Shown here: positions 21,201-32,761 of the stretch, one piece after another | How the letters are laid out: every line of letters starts with the position of its first letter | Position numbering within the stretch: the first letter of the stretch is position 1 | Source: Chrysochromulina tobinii | Taxonomy: Eukaryota > Haptophyta > Prymnesiales > Chrysochromulinaceae | Reading direction: 5' to 3' | Length of the DNA stretch: 53,903 bases | Assembly (NCBI GenBank): GCA_001275005.1 | Contig: JWZX01002871.1 | Coordinates: 1-53,903, forward strand | Translations under genes and position numbers: made by a program | The notes under the pieces: model-generated | What the model saw: only the letters and a program-made list of their open reading frames with translations | What the model was told of the DNA's origin: nothing | Databases searched by the model: none

Positions 21201-22657
21201 AAGAGACCCTCGACTCCGTTGCGGAGCTCAGCAAGGCGCTCAGCAAGGCGCTCGAGCGGTGCGCCGAGCCAGGCGCCGAGCCGGGCGCTGAACCGGGCGC
21301 CCGGGCAGGCGCCCGGGCAGGCATGGACTGGTCGCCAACGCGCCAGTGGCACGTCAACGTGCCCATGCCCGCGATTGGCATGGTCGATCCGCCTGAGAGG
21401 CAGCGGGCAGACACGGCCCGCGCAACGACCGCCGACGCAGCAACGACCGCCGACGCAGCAGCGACGGCCGACGCAACATCGATGCCACCCCGGCGCGAGT
21501 TTCCATCGTCCCTCTCGCAGCGCATGGGCTCGCTGAGCTCGTCTCTGAGCTCGAGCTCTCGAAGCAACGATGGGCTCGACGGTCAGAGAGCGCTCGGCAC
21601 AGCGCTCGGCGGCGCGGGCGGCGGCGCGCTACTGCACGTCGAGGCTGCCGAGGTGCGTCACTCGCATCATGCAAGCCACACGCACCCCTCCACCGGCTCT
21701 TTAGACGCTCCCGAGGTCGCTCCTCCGGTCGCTGGCGAGGCGACCCCAACGGCCACGTCGTCAGCTGTGGCCGTTGAGGCGACCCCAACGGCCACGTCAT
21801 CAGCTGTGGCCGGCGCCCAGGTACCGCAGCCAGCTCCGCCAGCCGTCGCTGTTCACACCGGAGCCAGAGCGGTTCACACCGCCCCGATAGCCGTCGAGCC
21901 GTTACCTATCGCGCCACCGCTGGCGCCGCTCCTTCCAGAGCTGTTCACACCGTTCCGCTTCACGCTGCCTCCCGCGTGCCCGTCGCCAACGGCAGCCTCG
22001 CGCTCGGGTTCTTCCCTCGCAGGCCGCCAGTGCGCGGCGGCCTGCCCGATCGGCAGCCGACCGCCCTCATCCTTGGGCCTCACAACGAACGGCAGCCGGC
22101 CGCCCTCTTCGCTCGGTTGCCATGTCGACTCGCTTGGCTTGCTATCCGATCCGATCCCGTGCACGCCGCCACTCGGGTCGACCGGCGAATGCCCAGGCAC
22201 GAGCGCCGCCTCGAGCGCCTCTCGGCTTGGCTCTCCTCTGACGCTCTCGCCGCCGACGCTCTCGCCCCTCACCCTCTCACCGCGCGCAGCCTCGCCGCCG
22301 CTGTTCACACCGGAGCAAGAGCCTCATGAACAGACGGAGGCGGAAGCGGCGTACCGCTTCACGCGGCGCGAAGACGCCTTTGCAAAGCGCGACCTGCTGC
22401 CTCGAGACGACCTGCCGGACGCCATCGCCGCCGCCGCCGCTGCCACCAAGGCTGCCGCCGCGGCCAAGATTGAAGCTGCCAAGGCCGCCTTCCTGCGCCC
22501 GGCACAGCGCCCGTCCGCCATCCCCGTGCCCGGTCGCCGCGCGGCGTCGGTGCCGGCGTCGCCCGCCGCTGTGCACTCTCCTTCACCCACCCATGCCTCC
22601 ATCTGCGGCGAAAGCCTCTTCAATACAGGCTCGCTCCTCTCCTCGCCACGCCAGCAA

Positions 22658-22694
<37 letters not shown>

Positions 22695-23998
22695 ACAACA
22701 ACAACAACAACGCCAACGCCGCCAACGCCGAAGGCGCCGCCGCCGCCGATGGCGTCGGCACGGGCGGCGGCGGCGATGCAAGGTCTCGCGAACGCCATTC
22801 CAACGCACCGGCGACCGATCGCAGCGCCGGCACGCCGGCGGAGGAGCGTGGCGGAAGCGAGCTCCGACGGTCACACGGCCAGCAGCAGCTACGAGCGCTT
22901 CGCCGCTCGTCACAGCGTCACGATCCACACCGTCGCTCGCCGCCGCGCCGTCGTGGCGGTGCCAACTCGGCGCCTTCCACGCCCTCCAGGGCCTTTCCCG
23001 CCTCACCCGCCGGAGTTCACCAGGCGGCGTCCGCCACCGCCACTGCCGCCGCCGCCGCCGCCGCCGCTGCCGCGTTGCCCTCCTGGCTCTCCGCCGGCCG
23101 GCCGCTCGCCCCTGGCATGCCTCCGTCGGAAGGTGCCGATGTGGAAATGACGACGCTGCGAGGCTCACGCGACTTCCGCGCGCTGCTGCCGGTGGTGCGA
23201 GCCGCGGCGCTGCTGCTGCCCCCGCTCGCGCTGCCCGAGGGCCACGAGGCATTCCACCTGCTCTACGCCTGGCGGCGTCAAGGGCTGCGCCTGCCCACGC
23301 AGTTGCAGCCACCACCCAACCACGCCGCCGAGGCTGGTCTCAATTGGCTCAACACGGCGCCAGGATGGGTCAATCGGCAGCGCGTGCAGTTGCTGCAGGG
23401 CGCGTCGTCGCTCCTCATCCTCTATCGTGCTAGCGGCGTCGGCGTTGGCGTCGGCGTCGGCGGCGTCGGCAGCGTTGGCGTCGGCGGGGACGGCGGCGTA
23501 GGCGGCGCTGCCGATCGCGCTCGCGACGGCGCTCGCATCGGCGACCCGACGGTGCCGATGGTGCGCGTGCTTCGTGTGCGCTTCCGTCACGAAGCTACCT
23601 TCCGCCGGCTCAAGCTGCCCGAGCCGCTGCCGCTCCCATCCTCGGGGTGGCGCTCCAAGCCGAGTGAGTGGCACGTCATCAGCCTTGCGCATCCGCTCAC
23701 GCGACACCGCGAGATCGTCGAGCTCGGGCTTGAGTTTGACGAACCGCAGCACATTGAAGAGCTGCTCGCCATTCACTCCTCCGCCGCGCTGCTACGCGCC
23801 ACCATCCTGCACGCACGCTCGTCGGCCCGCGCCGCCGCCGCGGGCGGCGACGCCGGGGGTGCTGGCGGCGCGGCGCGTAGCAGCGCGGCGAGCGGCGTTG
23901 CGATGAGCCTCTCGGCTTCGTCAATCTCGGCTTCGTCCATCTACGGAGGCGAAAGCCTCTTCAATACAGGCTCGCTGCTCTCCTCGCCACGCCAGCAA

Positions 23999-24036
<38 letters not shown>

Positions 24037-25606
24037 CGCCAACGCGCTCTCCGCTGCTGCCCCTGCTGCCGGAGCCGTCGATCTCCCCGTCGATCTCCCC
24101 GCCGTCCCCGGGACGAAAAGCTTCGCCATCGGGAGCAGCCCCGCGCCAGCCGCGCTGCCGTCGGTGCCGTACGGCTGGGTTTCGCACGTTTCGACGGTCA
24201 GTTCGCCCGTGAGTCACCATCCAAGCTCGCCCAACTTGTCTACCGCTTCTCCCTTTGGAACCCATGGTCTGCCGCCAGCGGGAGCCTCGCCGTTGCACAG
24301 CCACCGCAGCTCGACCAATGGCATCAATGGCACCAATGGCACACTGCCGATGGCCTCGTCGTACGATCGCTTCTCGCCGATGGCCTCGCCGCTGTGGCGC
24401 CCTTCGAAGCCGCTGCTGGATACTTCGGGTTCCGGGTACCTATCATCCGCCGACGGCTCTGCATGCAACAGCCCGTGCGTGGCCGCCACGCCAGCCTTTG
24501 GCGCCCCCTCGTCGGCAGCATCCTCCGCCACCGCCTCCCCTGCCGCTCTGGCGCTGCTGAAGGCCAAGCACCCGCCTCGAGCGGGAGCCACGGGCGGCGC
24601 CGGCGCGAGGTTCAATCTCGAGGCGGAGGTTCAATCTCGAGCGGGAGCCACGGGCGGCGCCGGCGCGAGTGCGCAGGGCGCGTCGCCGAGCGTTGCCGTC
24701 CCAGAGCAGTCCGCTCTGTCGTCAAAAGAGGCGGAGGGATCGGCTGGGGTGCCTGCGCTGGCTGTGGCGCCGGCTGAGCGGGCTGAGGAGCAGGAGGCAA
24801 CATGGATGACTCACACCAGCGTGCCGTCGGCGCCCGCGCTGCCGCTGCCCCTGACACGTCAGCAGCGCGCCGAACTGCGCTTGCAGAGGCGGCAGCACCC
24901 ACCATCGACACGGCCGCCGCCACCCGCGCCGCCGCCGGCTGCAGCCTCTGCTGAGAGCAGTCCCGCCAATGACGTCAGCGGCAGCCGCACTGTAACGGCC
25001 GGGAGTGCCGCGGCGCCAGCGCTCGTCCCGTCGGCGCTCGACACAGCGCCCGCCCCGTCGTTCCCCCCCGCGCAGCCAACGGCCGTGGCCTTCCCCGAGC
25101 GGCATGGATGGGCAGTGGCCAGTTCACAGCCACGGGAGCCGTGGCTGCCCGGGCCTGAGGCTGCAGCGGGAAGTGCCGCCTCGCCCGAGGCGTCGGCCGA
25201 GGCTGCCTGCGCGGCTCTGCTGAGTGCGGCTGGCGGAGCGAGTGGCCCGAGCGGTGCAGGAGCTGTGGGCAGCTGCGCTGAGCGCTTCAAGCGCCTGATG
25301 CTCGAGGAGGCTCGTCGTATGGATCGACAGCAAGAGCATCAGCACGGCCATAGCCACAGCCTGCACGCCCCTGAGAAAGGCCAGCCGGGCACGCTGCCAC
25401 CGCACCTGTCGCTGGCGCCGCTCTCGCCGCTCTCGCCGCTCGGGGAGAGGCGGCAGCGGCATGAGAGTGAGGAGGACGAGGAGGAGCGCCAAGAACTGAT
25501 GCTCGAGCTGCGACGCTTGCGCGCGGCCGCCAAGGAGAGGGAACGTATGGCTGCGGCGGGCGTCGCTGCCCAAGCGGCAGCAGGAGGAGCAGCAGCAACC
25601 CGATGA
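18251..25606 (+). CDS. Giant NEK-like Ser/Thr protein kinase
   Basis: One uninterrupted frame of 2451 residues from ATG 18251 (the open frame starts at a GTG 48 bp earlier). Residues about 8-266 are a complete kinase domain: glycine loop LGKGATSTVYRA, Lys in FAYKLVKL, catalytic loop HRDIKAEN (near 138), GDLGLGR with DLG in place of DFG as in NEKs, GVGTPLYFSPE, and SDVWALGC. Residues about 897-1003 form a coiled coil (QMETKLREAAQDEAAGLRE). Residues about 1634-1855 are an ordered segment (FRALLPVVRAAALLLPPLAL, later WHVISLAHPLTRHREIVELG) of unknown fold. The last 120 residues are His-rich then coiled coil. The rest is Ala/Pro/Ser low complexity. Active sites look intact. NEKs act in cilia and mitosis; that role is inference. 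Hidden introns or a gene fusion cannot be excluded. Confidence 0.85.
22599..22700 (+). repeat. Intragenic repeat copy A, ESLFNTGSLLSSPRQQ plus polyAla
   Basis: Encodes GESLFNTGSLLSSPRQQ followed by a run of Ala from (GCC)n, then Asn repeats. The same module recurs at 23946-24040 in the same frame. Identity is nearly complete at DNA level over about 60 bp before the GCC run. Confidence 0.9.
23946..24040 (+). repeat. Intragenic repeat copy B, ESLFNTGSLLSSPRQQ plus polyAla
   Basis: Second copy of the module at 22599, again ending in (GCC)n polyalanine. The two copies bracket the only ordered region in the kinase C-terminal half (about 23150-23815). Confidence 0.9.
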
Positions 25607-25969
25607 ATCGAATGTGATACGTGTCCGGAAACCCAACCTCGCATCGCCCTCGGCAAGGCCTATTAAACGAACCACAAGTCAGCGTTAACGAACGAACGTC
25701 CTATCCGGATATGATGATGTATATCTCCGCAGATAGGCGGCGGCGCGTGCAGGAGCCCCCAATGTAAATATTAATATGTCGTGTATTAGTGCGGATGATG
25801 TGTGTGCGTGCTGTGCGTGCGGCTTGTTATGCATTTCGAATTCGAGTATGGTCTGTCCACTGGCACGGCCGGTCCCGACTCCCGTCCAACGAACTGCTGC
25901 GCCGCTCTCGTCGCCCGGGCCTCTACGCGCGAAAAAAAGCAAACTTCGTAGCGCATGCCGCCGAAGCGG
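25607..25969. other. Convergent intergenic region
   Basis: About 360 bp between the stops of the kinase (+) and PurM (-). The centre is AT-richer (TAAATATTAATATG near 25764) and presumably holds both 3' ends. No gene is seen. Confidence 0.5.
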
Positions 25970-27178
25970 TCAGTAGGTGAACTCGCCGTGCTCGCTCTTG
26001 ACAATCACTTCGGGCTTGCCCTCCTTGGCCTCGACGCGCCCCACGACCTGTGCGTGGATGCCAAACTTCGCGCTCACGTCGATGATGGCTTGAGCCTGAT
26101 CGGCTGGCACGTAAAACTCGAGGCGGTGGCCGCAGTTGAAGACCTTGTACATCTCCTTCCACGCAGTACCCGAGCACTCCTGGATCATTCGGAAGAGCGG
26201 CGGCACTGGCAGCATGTTGTCCTTCACCACGCGCAGCCCGTCCACTAGAAAGTGCCCGATCTTGGACTGCGCGCCGCCACTGCAGTGGACCATCCCATGG
26301 ATGTGCTCACGTGGGATGAGATCGAGCACGGCCTTGACGACGGGTGCGTAGGTGCGCGTGGGGCTGAGCACGAGCTTGCCGACGGTCATGCCCGTCTCGG
26401 GTTCGATGTCCGTCAGCTTGTACTTACCGCTGTACACGAGAGCCGCCGGCACGGCAGGGTCAAAGCTCTCTGGGTATTGTGTCGCAAGGCTTTTCGTAAA
26501 CACGTCGTGGCGCGCGGAGGTGAGGCCGTTGCTGCCCATGCCGCCGTTGTACTCGGCCTCATACGTCGCCTGGCCGTACGATGCGAGTCCAACGACCACG
26601 TCGCCGGCGCGGATGCGGTCGTTGCTCAACACGTCGCGCCGGCGCATGCGCGCGGTCACCGTGCTGTCCACCACAACCGTGCGCACCAGGTCACCAATGT
26701 CGGCCGTCTCGCCGCCCGTGCTGATGATGCCGACGCCCGCATCGCGCAGGGTCTGCAGCACATGCTCGGTGCCTGCGATCAGCGCGCTCAGCACTTCGCC
26801 GGGAATGACGTTCTTGTTCCGCCCGATCGTGGAGGAGAGCAGAATGTTGTCGACGCAGCCTATGCACAGGAGGTCGTCAATGTTCATGATGACGGAGTCT
26901 TGTGCAATCCCGCGCCATACGCTTAGGTCGCCGGTCTCCTTCCAGTACATATATGCCAGGCTGCTCTTGGTGCCTGCACCATCGGCGTGCATGCATGTGC
27001 ACCACTCTGGATCACCCGCAATGTCGGGCACCACTTTGCAGAAGGCGCGCGGGAAAAGGCCCTTGTCCACATTGGCGATCGCAGTGTGCACGTCCTCTTT
27101 GGCTGCGCTGACGCCACGCGCCATGTACCGCTCGTCGGGCGCTGCGGGTGGCGGCGGCACAGGAGCGGTGTCGGCCAT
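25970..27178 (-). CDS. purM: AIR synthase (PurM), Bacteroidetes type
   Basis: Single-exon 402-residue phosphoribosylformylglycinamidine cyclo-ligase, the fifth purine step (FGAM to AIR, ATP-dependent). It opens with a short Pro-rich leader, then YMARGVSAAKEDVHTAI, HADGAGTKSSLAYMYW, IMNIDDLLCIG, STIGRNKNVIPGEV, STGGETADIGDLVRT, GGMGSNGLTSARHDVF, PTRTYAPVVK, HGMVHCSGGAQSKIGHF and FNCGHRLEFYV. The length and these blocks match the longer PurM variant known from Bacteroidetes, not the usual fused GARS-AIRS-GART form of animals. No organelle targeting is obvious. Origin by transfer from bacteria is an inference. Confidence 0.95.
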   Translation of the reverse strand: MADTAPVPPPPAAPDERYMARGVSAAKEDVHTAIANVDKGLFPRAFCKVVPDIAGDPEWCTCMHADGAGTKSSLAYMYWKETGDLSVWRGIAQDSVIMNIDDLLCIGCVDNILLSSTIGRNKNVIPGEVLSALIAGTEHVLQTLRDAGVGIISTGGETADIGDLVRTVVVDSTVTARMRRRDVLSNDRIRAGDVVVGLASYGQATYEAEYNGGMGSNGLTSARHDVFTKSLATQYPESFDPAVPAALVYSGKYKLTDIEPETGMTVGKLVLSPTRTYAPVVKAVLDLIPREHIHGMVHCSGGAQSKIGHFLVDGLRVVKDNMLPVPPLFRMIQECSGTAWKEMYKVFNCGHRLEFYVPADQAQAIIDVSAKFGIHAQVVGRVEAKEGKPEVIVKSEHGEFTY

Positions 27179-27466
27179 AGGGATGAGCGTGACGCGCGAA
27201 CCACGTGCCGCAGTGCCACAGAGGCCAATTTCCGTGCGTCTCCCGTGAACGTTAACACGACAGACGCGACAGCCCGTGTGCTGTTCGTGTCATAGTGGAG
27301 TTGCGATTAATCTCCTCGATTGACGAAACTTGATTTTCCTTTGACAAACTTGTTATTGGCTCGGATAGAGAGCAGGAGGCGAAAGGCGCTTCGGCATTGC
27401 CGTCTACCAGCTCCAGCTCACTACAGCACACGCTCTAGCGCGGCTCCAGCTCACTACAGCACACGC
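27179..27466. promoter_or_regulatory. Divergent region between purM and ADP-ribosyltransferase gene
   Basis: The region is 288 bp between two divergent ATGs. It contains a 22-bp direct repeat (CCAGCTCACTACAGCACACGC at about 27410 and 27445) just before the plus-strand start, and AT-rich sequence at 27300-27360. The promoter role is inferred. Confidence 0.35.
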
Positions 27467-30400
27467 ATGCCGCGTGACGACAAGACTCCAAGGAAAAAGA
27501 GCGAGGGAGGCAAGAAAAAGAGAGGCGGAAGCAAGAAGAACACCGATAAAAATGCGACAGTTCCTAATACGCCCGAAGACCTTGACGAGGGTCAACACAG
27601 GCCGAACTGGCTGTCGGATGCCGACATGGAGGCGTGGGCGTCCGATTTAGGTGGGCCGTCCAGCGAGGCGGATGGCGCGTCGCTGGGTGAATTGACGTTG
27701 TTGGAGGAGTCATTCGAGCCGTGCTCACCTGATGTTGACGTGCCGAAAACAGCGCCGCCAGCAGCACCGGCAACAGCATCAGGCATGTCGCCATATCTGG
27801 GGTCGCTCGCGGCCATGCGACCGTCCGTGAATTACTTCGTGCGCATTTGCTCCAGGCCATCAACACTCTCAGTCAGCTCGGCTCCCGCACCAGCGGCGAG
27901 CGATGCAGCCGCCGCAGCACCGACAGCAGCCGTGCCTCCTTCCCACAAGCCCTTCCGCGTGGGTGAGCATGGCTTCGCCCTGAATCCTTTCTTCAAGGAT
28001 GGGACACGGCTTCGGATCGACCCCAAGGTCGAGTCGGAGTTTAGCGACCAGTTCATCCTGAATGACCACGAGGTCGAGATTCTCGAGATCTCGGGCGAAG
28101 GATTCGTGCGGATTCGGGCAGCGGGTAAGGACGCCGATGACGGGGCCGAGGGCTGGCTACGTGAGACCAACCTCTCCCGTATCGAACGCAAGGCTGGGCT
28201 TGTCGGCGTGGAGGAGCTGGCGCAGATGGCCGTGGACGCCCTTGCGACGAGCGAAGTCAATGTGCGCGAGCTCGAGGCACAAGTGCGCATGGGGCACACC
28301 GAGCTGCTGCTTCGCGACGAGATGCTCGCAGATCGAGATAGCGATCTGGCTGAGCTTCGTGAGGAGCTCGCAGCGATGGAAGTGAAGCTGGCTAAGGTGG
28401 CGCACCTGGCGAGAGCGCCTCACGGAGAGGATCCAGAGCCGTTGGCCAGTGCGGGCGCCACGCCAGAGGCCCGGTCGGTACCGGTGGCCCAGTCAGTACG
28501 AGCCGAGCCGCCCTACGTCGCGCACCAAGGCTCGCCACGAAGATCTCCCATGCGGCGATCCGGCGGCGTTCATGGCGGCGAGGCCGAGTTCCAGGTTGGT
28601 GATAGGGTGTACATGCTGAACCCGTACTTCACCGATGGGACGCGGCTTCGAGTACGCCCCGATCAGGATGCCGACTTCAATGAGCAGTTCATCCTCAACG
28701 ACGCACCGATTGAGATCGTCGCGATTGAGAATGGCTTCGCGAGGGTGCGTGATCTGGACCATCCAGATGCCGAGGGCTGGGTCCGAGAGCGCAACCTGGC
28801 GCGCCATAAGCGCGAGAGCGGGCTGGCCAGGGTGCGCCGGTCACTGCTGGAGCATGGGAGGAGCGCATGGGAGGAGCGTCAGTCACTGCCTGAGCATTCT
28901 TCCGTCTCATCCGCTGCTGAGCATTCTTCCGTCTCGTCTGCTGCCGCCCCGTCGGCCGCCCCTGCCGCAGACGCAGCGGCGGCTCCGGCGGCGGCTCCGA
29001 CGGCGGCTCCGGCGGCGGCCGTGCGCCGACCGGACGAACAGATCTTGTCGAAAGCGACCTCTTCTGCCTACGAAGCCGCGACGAAGGCGCAGCGCATCGA
29101 GGAGCGAGCCAGGGAGATTGCCCATCAGCTCAAGACAGCGCTCGAGAAGGCCAATCTGAAGACGATTGAGCTCTTCCGGGACTGTGATGAGGATCGCAAT
29201 GGGACGGTCGACAAGAAGGAGTTCCAGACGGCGATGCTGCGCCTCGGAGTGCAGGCCACCAAGGAGGATCTCGCCGCCGTCTTCGATCGGTGGGACACGA
29301 GTAGCACGGGTACTTTGGACTTCAAAAGTTTCGACCACGCCATCCGGAGCGTCAAGGTCGTCCCGCCCGTCGAGACTGCCACGACCGCTAAGGACATCCA
29401 AAAGGCGCTACGAGAACGCATGCAAGGGAAGAAGACCGCCTTGCCACCCGCCCAGCCGCCGCCGCGCCCGCCCGCGCGCCGGCCAGCCGGAGGTGGCAGG
29501 GAGGAGGCGGACGAGAGAAAGGGCGGCGCGCAAGTGGGCCAGGCGGCGGTCCGTCGGAAAAAGGAGGAGAAGAAGGTAGAGGAGGGCGAGGGGCAGCAGT
29601 GGAACGTGGCTCAGTGGCTGCAGTCCCTTGCGCTGCACGACGTGGTCGCTGCTACCCTCGAGCTTCCGGAGGCTGGCCAGAAGCAGTTTCAATTTATGCG
29701 CGCGCTGGAGCGACCGCGGCTCGAGAAGCTGCTGAACGAGTCAGATCTGATCTCGAACATGTGCGACGTGATCATGGAAGGTGCGCGCTTTCTCACAAGC
29801 AGTGACCGAGGCAGCACCGTCGCCAACGACAAGTTCCAGGCGAGCGGCAAGTTCCAGATGAGCTATGGCTCGCTGAGCCTCTTCTACGGCGGCCTCGAGT
29901 CGCTCATCGGGCCGCCCAAGATGCTCAAAGGGTCCCTTTTCCACTCGATGGAGCAAGAGCATACGGGGGAGAGGGACGCGCGGTGTGAGTTCACCACGTC
30001 GAATGGCGTCACGTCTACATCGGCGATGGAATGGGAGGTGGTCATCAACCCGAAGGAGGAGACACGAGGCAAGTTTCGGGACCATGGGCTCGAGATTTAT
30101 CCGGAGCGCAAGGATTTTCGCGAGCTGTATCCCGACTGGTGCCGCGCGATCCGCCCAATCGACGAGATGATGGGCGTGATGGAGACGGAGTGCAATGCAC
30201 GGCTGCGCCACGAAGGGCACACGGAGCTCATCCGCGAGGAGCTCGTCGGCGGGAGATTGTACACGGGGCCCTTGTACGCCAAGTACAATGCGGTGCTTCG
30301 CTCCAAGTCGGGCGACGCGTGGCTCGTCGAGCAGTGTAAGCTGCTCACGCTGGGCAACACTTACACGACGACGATCCACGCCATCAACTCGTGCGTCATC

Positions 30401-32116
30401 AAGCTGTCGAAGCTGACCAAGGCAGTCAAGGTGTGGCGCGGCATCAAGGATGCGAAGCTGCCCAAATCATTTTGGGTCGCGAATTCGATGGGCGTGCGCG
30501 GCGGCATTGAGTACGGCTTCTCGTCGACGACAACTGATAAGGAGCAGGCGCTGCACTATGCCGGCGCCGAAGACGCCCATACTCATCACTTGTCGACGGT
30601 CTTCGAGATGCAGATGGGCATGGTCGACCGCGGCGCCGATCTGACGTGGCTCTCGCAGTACCCACACGAGCGCGAGGTGCTGCTCCCGCCTCTGACCGGC
30701 TTGGAGGCCCTTGAGACGCGCGTCTCGAGCGGGATGCTCGTCATCCAGGCGCGCCTCTCGCTCAACATGGCTGCCCACACGCTCGAGCAGGTGCTCCCCT
30801 CTGATGACCTCTGATGACCTCTGATGACCTCTTGATGACCGCTTGATGACCGCTGATGACCTCTGATGACGCTCGAGCAGGTGCTCCCCTCTGATGACCT
30901 CTGATGACCTCTGATGACCTCTGATGACCTCTTGATGACCGCTGATGACCTCTGATGACGCTCGAGCAGGTGCTCCCCTCTGATGACCTCTGATGACCTC
31001 TGATGACCTCTTGATGACCGCTGATGACCTCTGATGACGCTCGAGCAGGTGCTCTCGCGCCGTCGCAAGATGCTCATGGACATGCGCGATGGCATCGGGC
31101 TCGAGCTGCGCGACGTGCTAGACACCAAGCTCGCGCCGTTTAGCGTGGACGTCCTCTCGCACGCGATGGATTTCGACGCGCTCAAGCACGAGCCCGAGTG
31201 GTTCAACAACGACGAGAACTTTGCGAAGGTGATGCAGTCGACGCTCCGGCTGCAGCATAACATCGTCAAGGAGGCGTCCAAGCTGCACGGTCATCTCGAG
31301 AAACCCGAGATCTCCTTTCACAAGTGGGCGGAGCGCGGGCTACACGGCTCGCGTGCCACGATGCTCGTCGGGTGGGTGCTCACACGGGATGCGAGTTTGA
31401 CGAATCCCGTCGACGTGGCCCTCGATCTGCGGGATGCGAGCTTGACGTCCGAAGATGGCCTCGTGCTCGCCGAAGCGTTTCGGACCATTGAGACGATCAC
31501 CTCGATCGACGTGCGGGGCAACCCAGCCCTTGAGGGCGAGGCCGTCGCGGCGATCGTCGAGGCGATGAAGAACGAGAAGCCTGGGAAGCCGCGCTCCATC
31601 TGCGGCGTCACCCCACAGAACACGAGGCTCGAGGTGCCACGCAACTTTGCGGGCGCGTCGGAGTCTGTCGACACGGCGCTCATCGTCGCAGAGCTCGAGA
31701 GCCACTTTTACTCGGAATCGGTCACTGCGGGCATGGGCGGCCCCGTCTCCGTGGACGTGGTTCCGCTCAACCGACGCGGCGGGTTTGGCGCGGCCGAAAA
31801 GGGTGGCTGGCTGCCGCTGATCTGGGCCGCTAAGATGAACCACATGCAAATTGGAAGGCAGATGATCCGTAACGGCACCAATGTCAATGTACAAGAGCCG
31901 GCGGGCGCAAAGTCGAAAAAGTACACAGCGCTCCATCAGGCGTGCTATCTGGGGCATCTTGAGTTTGCGAAGATGTTGCTTGACGCGGGTGCCGACCAGA
32001 GCATCCAGGACGTGTCTGGGCAGACTGCCAAGCAGATTGCTGACAAGAAGGGCCACACGCAAGTGACCAAACTCCTCGAGGGGTATAAAGCCCCGCAAAA
32101 GAAGCGCGCGGCGTAG
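27467..32116 (+). CDS. Multidomain ADP-ribosyltransferase-like protein with EF-hands, SAM-like and ankyrin repeats
   Basis: Exons 27467..30790 and 31049..32116, phase 0, 1463 residues. In order: Lys-rich N-terminus; two copies of a beta-rich domain (about 161-241 and 373-448; VGDRVYMLNPYFTDGTRLRV and FILNDAPIEI); coiled coil between them; two EF-hands (about 567-630, loops DCDEDRNGTVDKKE and DTSSTGTLDFKS); a SAM-like helical region (about 712-775); an R-S-ExE type mono-ADP-ribosyltransferase core (Arg in VWRGI near 988, FSSTTTD, HEREVLLPP with ExE near 1067); then RNI/LRR-like and ankyrin repeats (TALHQACYLGHLEFAKMLLD). It probably transfers ADP-ribose from NAD to protein under Ca2+ control; this is inferred from domains. 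No signal peptide. Confidence 0.85.
30791..31048 (+). repeat. Intron made of three tandem intron-like units
   Basis: A 258-bp intron. The exon word GCTCGAGCAG|GTGCTC occurs four times: at 30781 (donor), 30871, 30960 and 31039 (acceptor). These delimit units of 90, 89 and 79 bp, each GT..AG and filled with TCTGATGACC satellite. Retention of any unit puts a TGA in frame. Removal of all units rejoins HTLEQ with VLSRRR. Confidence 0.93.
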
Positions 32117-32761
32117 ATTAAATCTTAGAGTGCTGAGAGTCCTCAGAAAGCGAGCGTGTCACACAGTCGATTCGAGCAGACCGACGAATGCAACGCGGAT
32201 ATCCAGAAGGATATCCATTTCACGGTGTTGAAGGTATTAATTTTGCCACACGCCGACGTCGCAACGCCGCACGCCCGGGCGCGGCAACCGAACCGGTCAA
32301 CCGAGAAACGCGGACAGTTACGTGTTACGATCGGATATTTACATATAGCAACTCCTGAGTCGATTGGCAGGTTGGATACAGCATGAGCATTATCAAACGA
32401 TTGCGCAAGCCTTGGGCCGGCAAGCGTTCACCAACACGCTATCTTTCCAACAACCAACCTATGTTTAAGCTCTTAACATGTAAACATCGAGTTAAATGTA
32501 GAGTATAGCTCACATTCGAAACCTGGAAGAGATTTTTGCTAAAATCACTTTGTCTCGCCGGCGGCGATTTCTGGTAGGGGGGTAGGTCTGACCTTCCCCC
32601 ATGTTTCTGGACAGACTTCGCGTATCGTCAAGTCTCGCGGGCCGGCCGGCGCGCGCTCTCGCGGAAATCTCTTCACTGGACGGCGGAGAGAAGACTTCAG
32701 GGCATACCCCAGGATTTCTGGTCTTCACACGTGTCTTGACTTCACTTGTCGTGTCTCTCGC
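32117..32761. other. Intergenic and unresolved 5' part of the F-BAR gene
   Basis: About 645 bp. The left part is AT-richer. From about 32582 the F-BAR frame is open but has no ATG, so an upstream exon is likely; an ATG at 32601 lies in another frame. Two diverged copies of a 40-bp word beginning TCTCGCGGAAA and containing GGACGGCGGA lie at about 32656 and 32755. Confidence 0.4.

Noticed and set aside
22326-23150. Overlapping ORF in another frame within the kinase (Pro-rich)
   Set aside because: A shadow of the GCC/CCG repeats; the kinase frame is open across the whole region.
25970-27178. PurM as bacterial contamination or misassembly
   Set aside because: It sits between eukaryotic genes with similar GC-rich codon use and no sequence break at either side.
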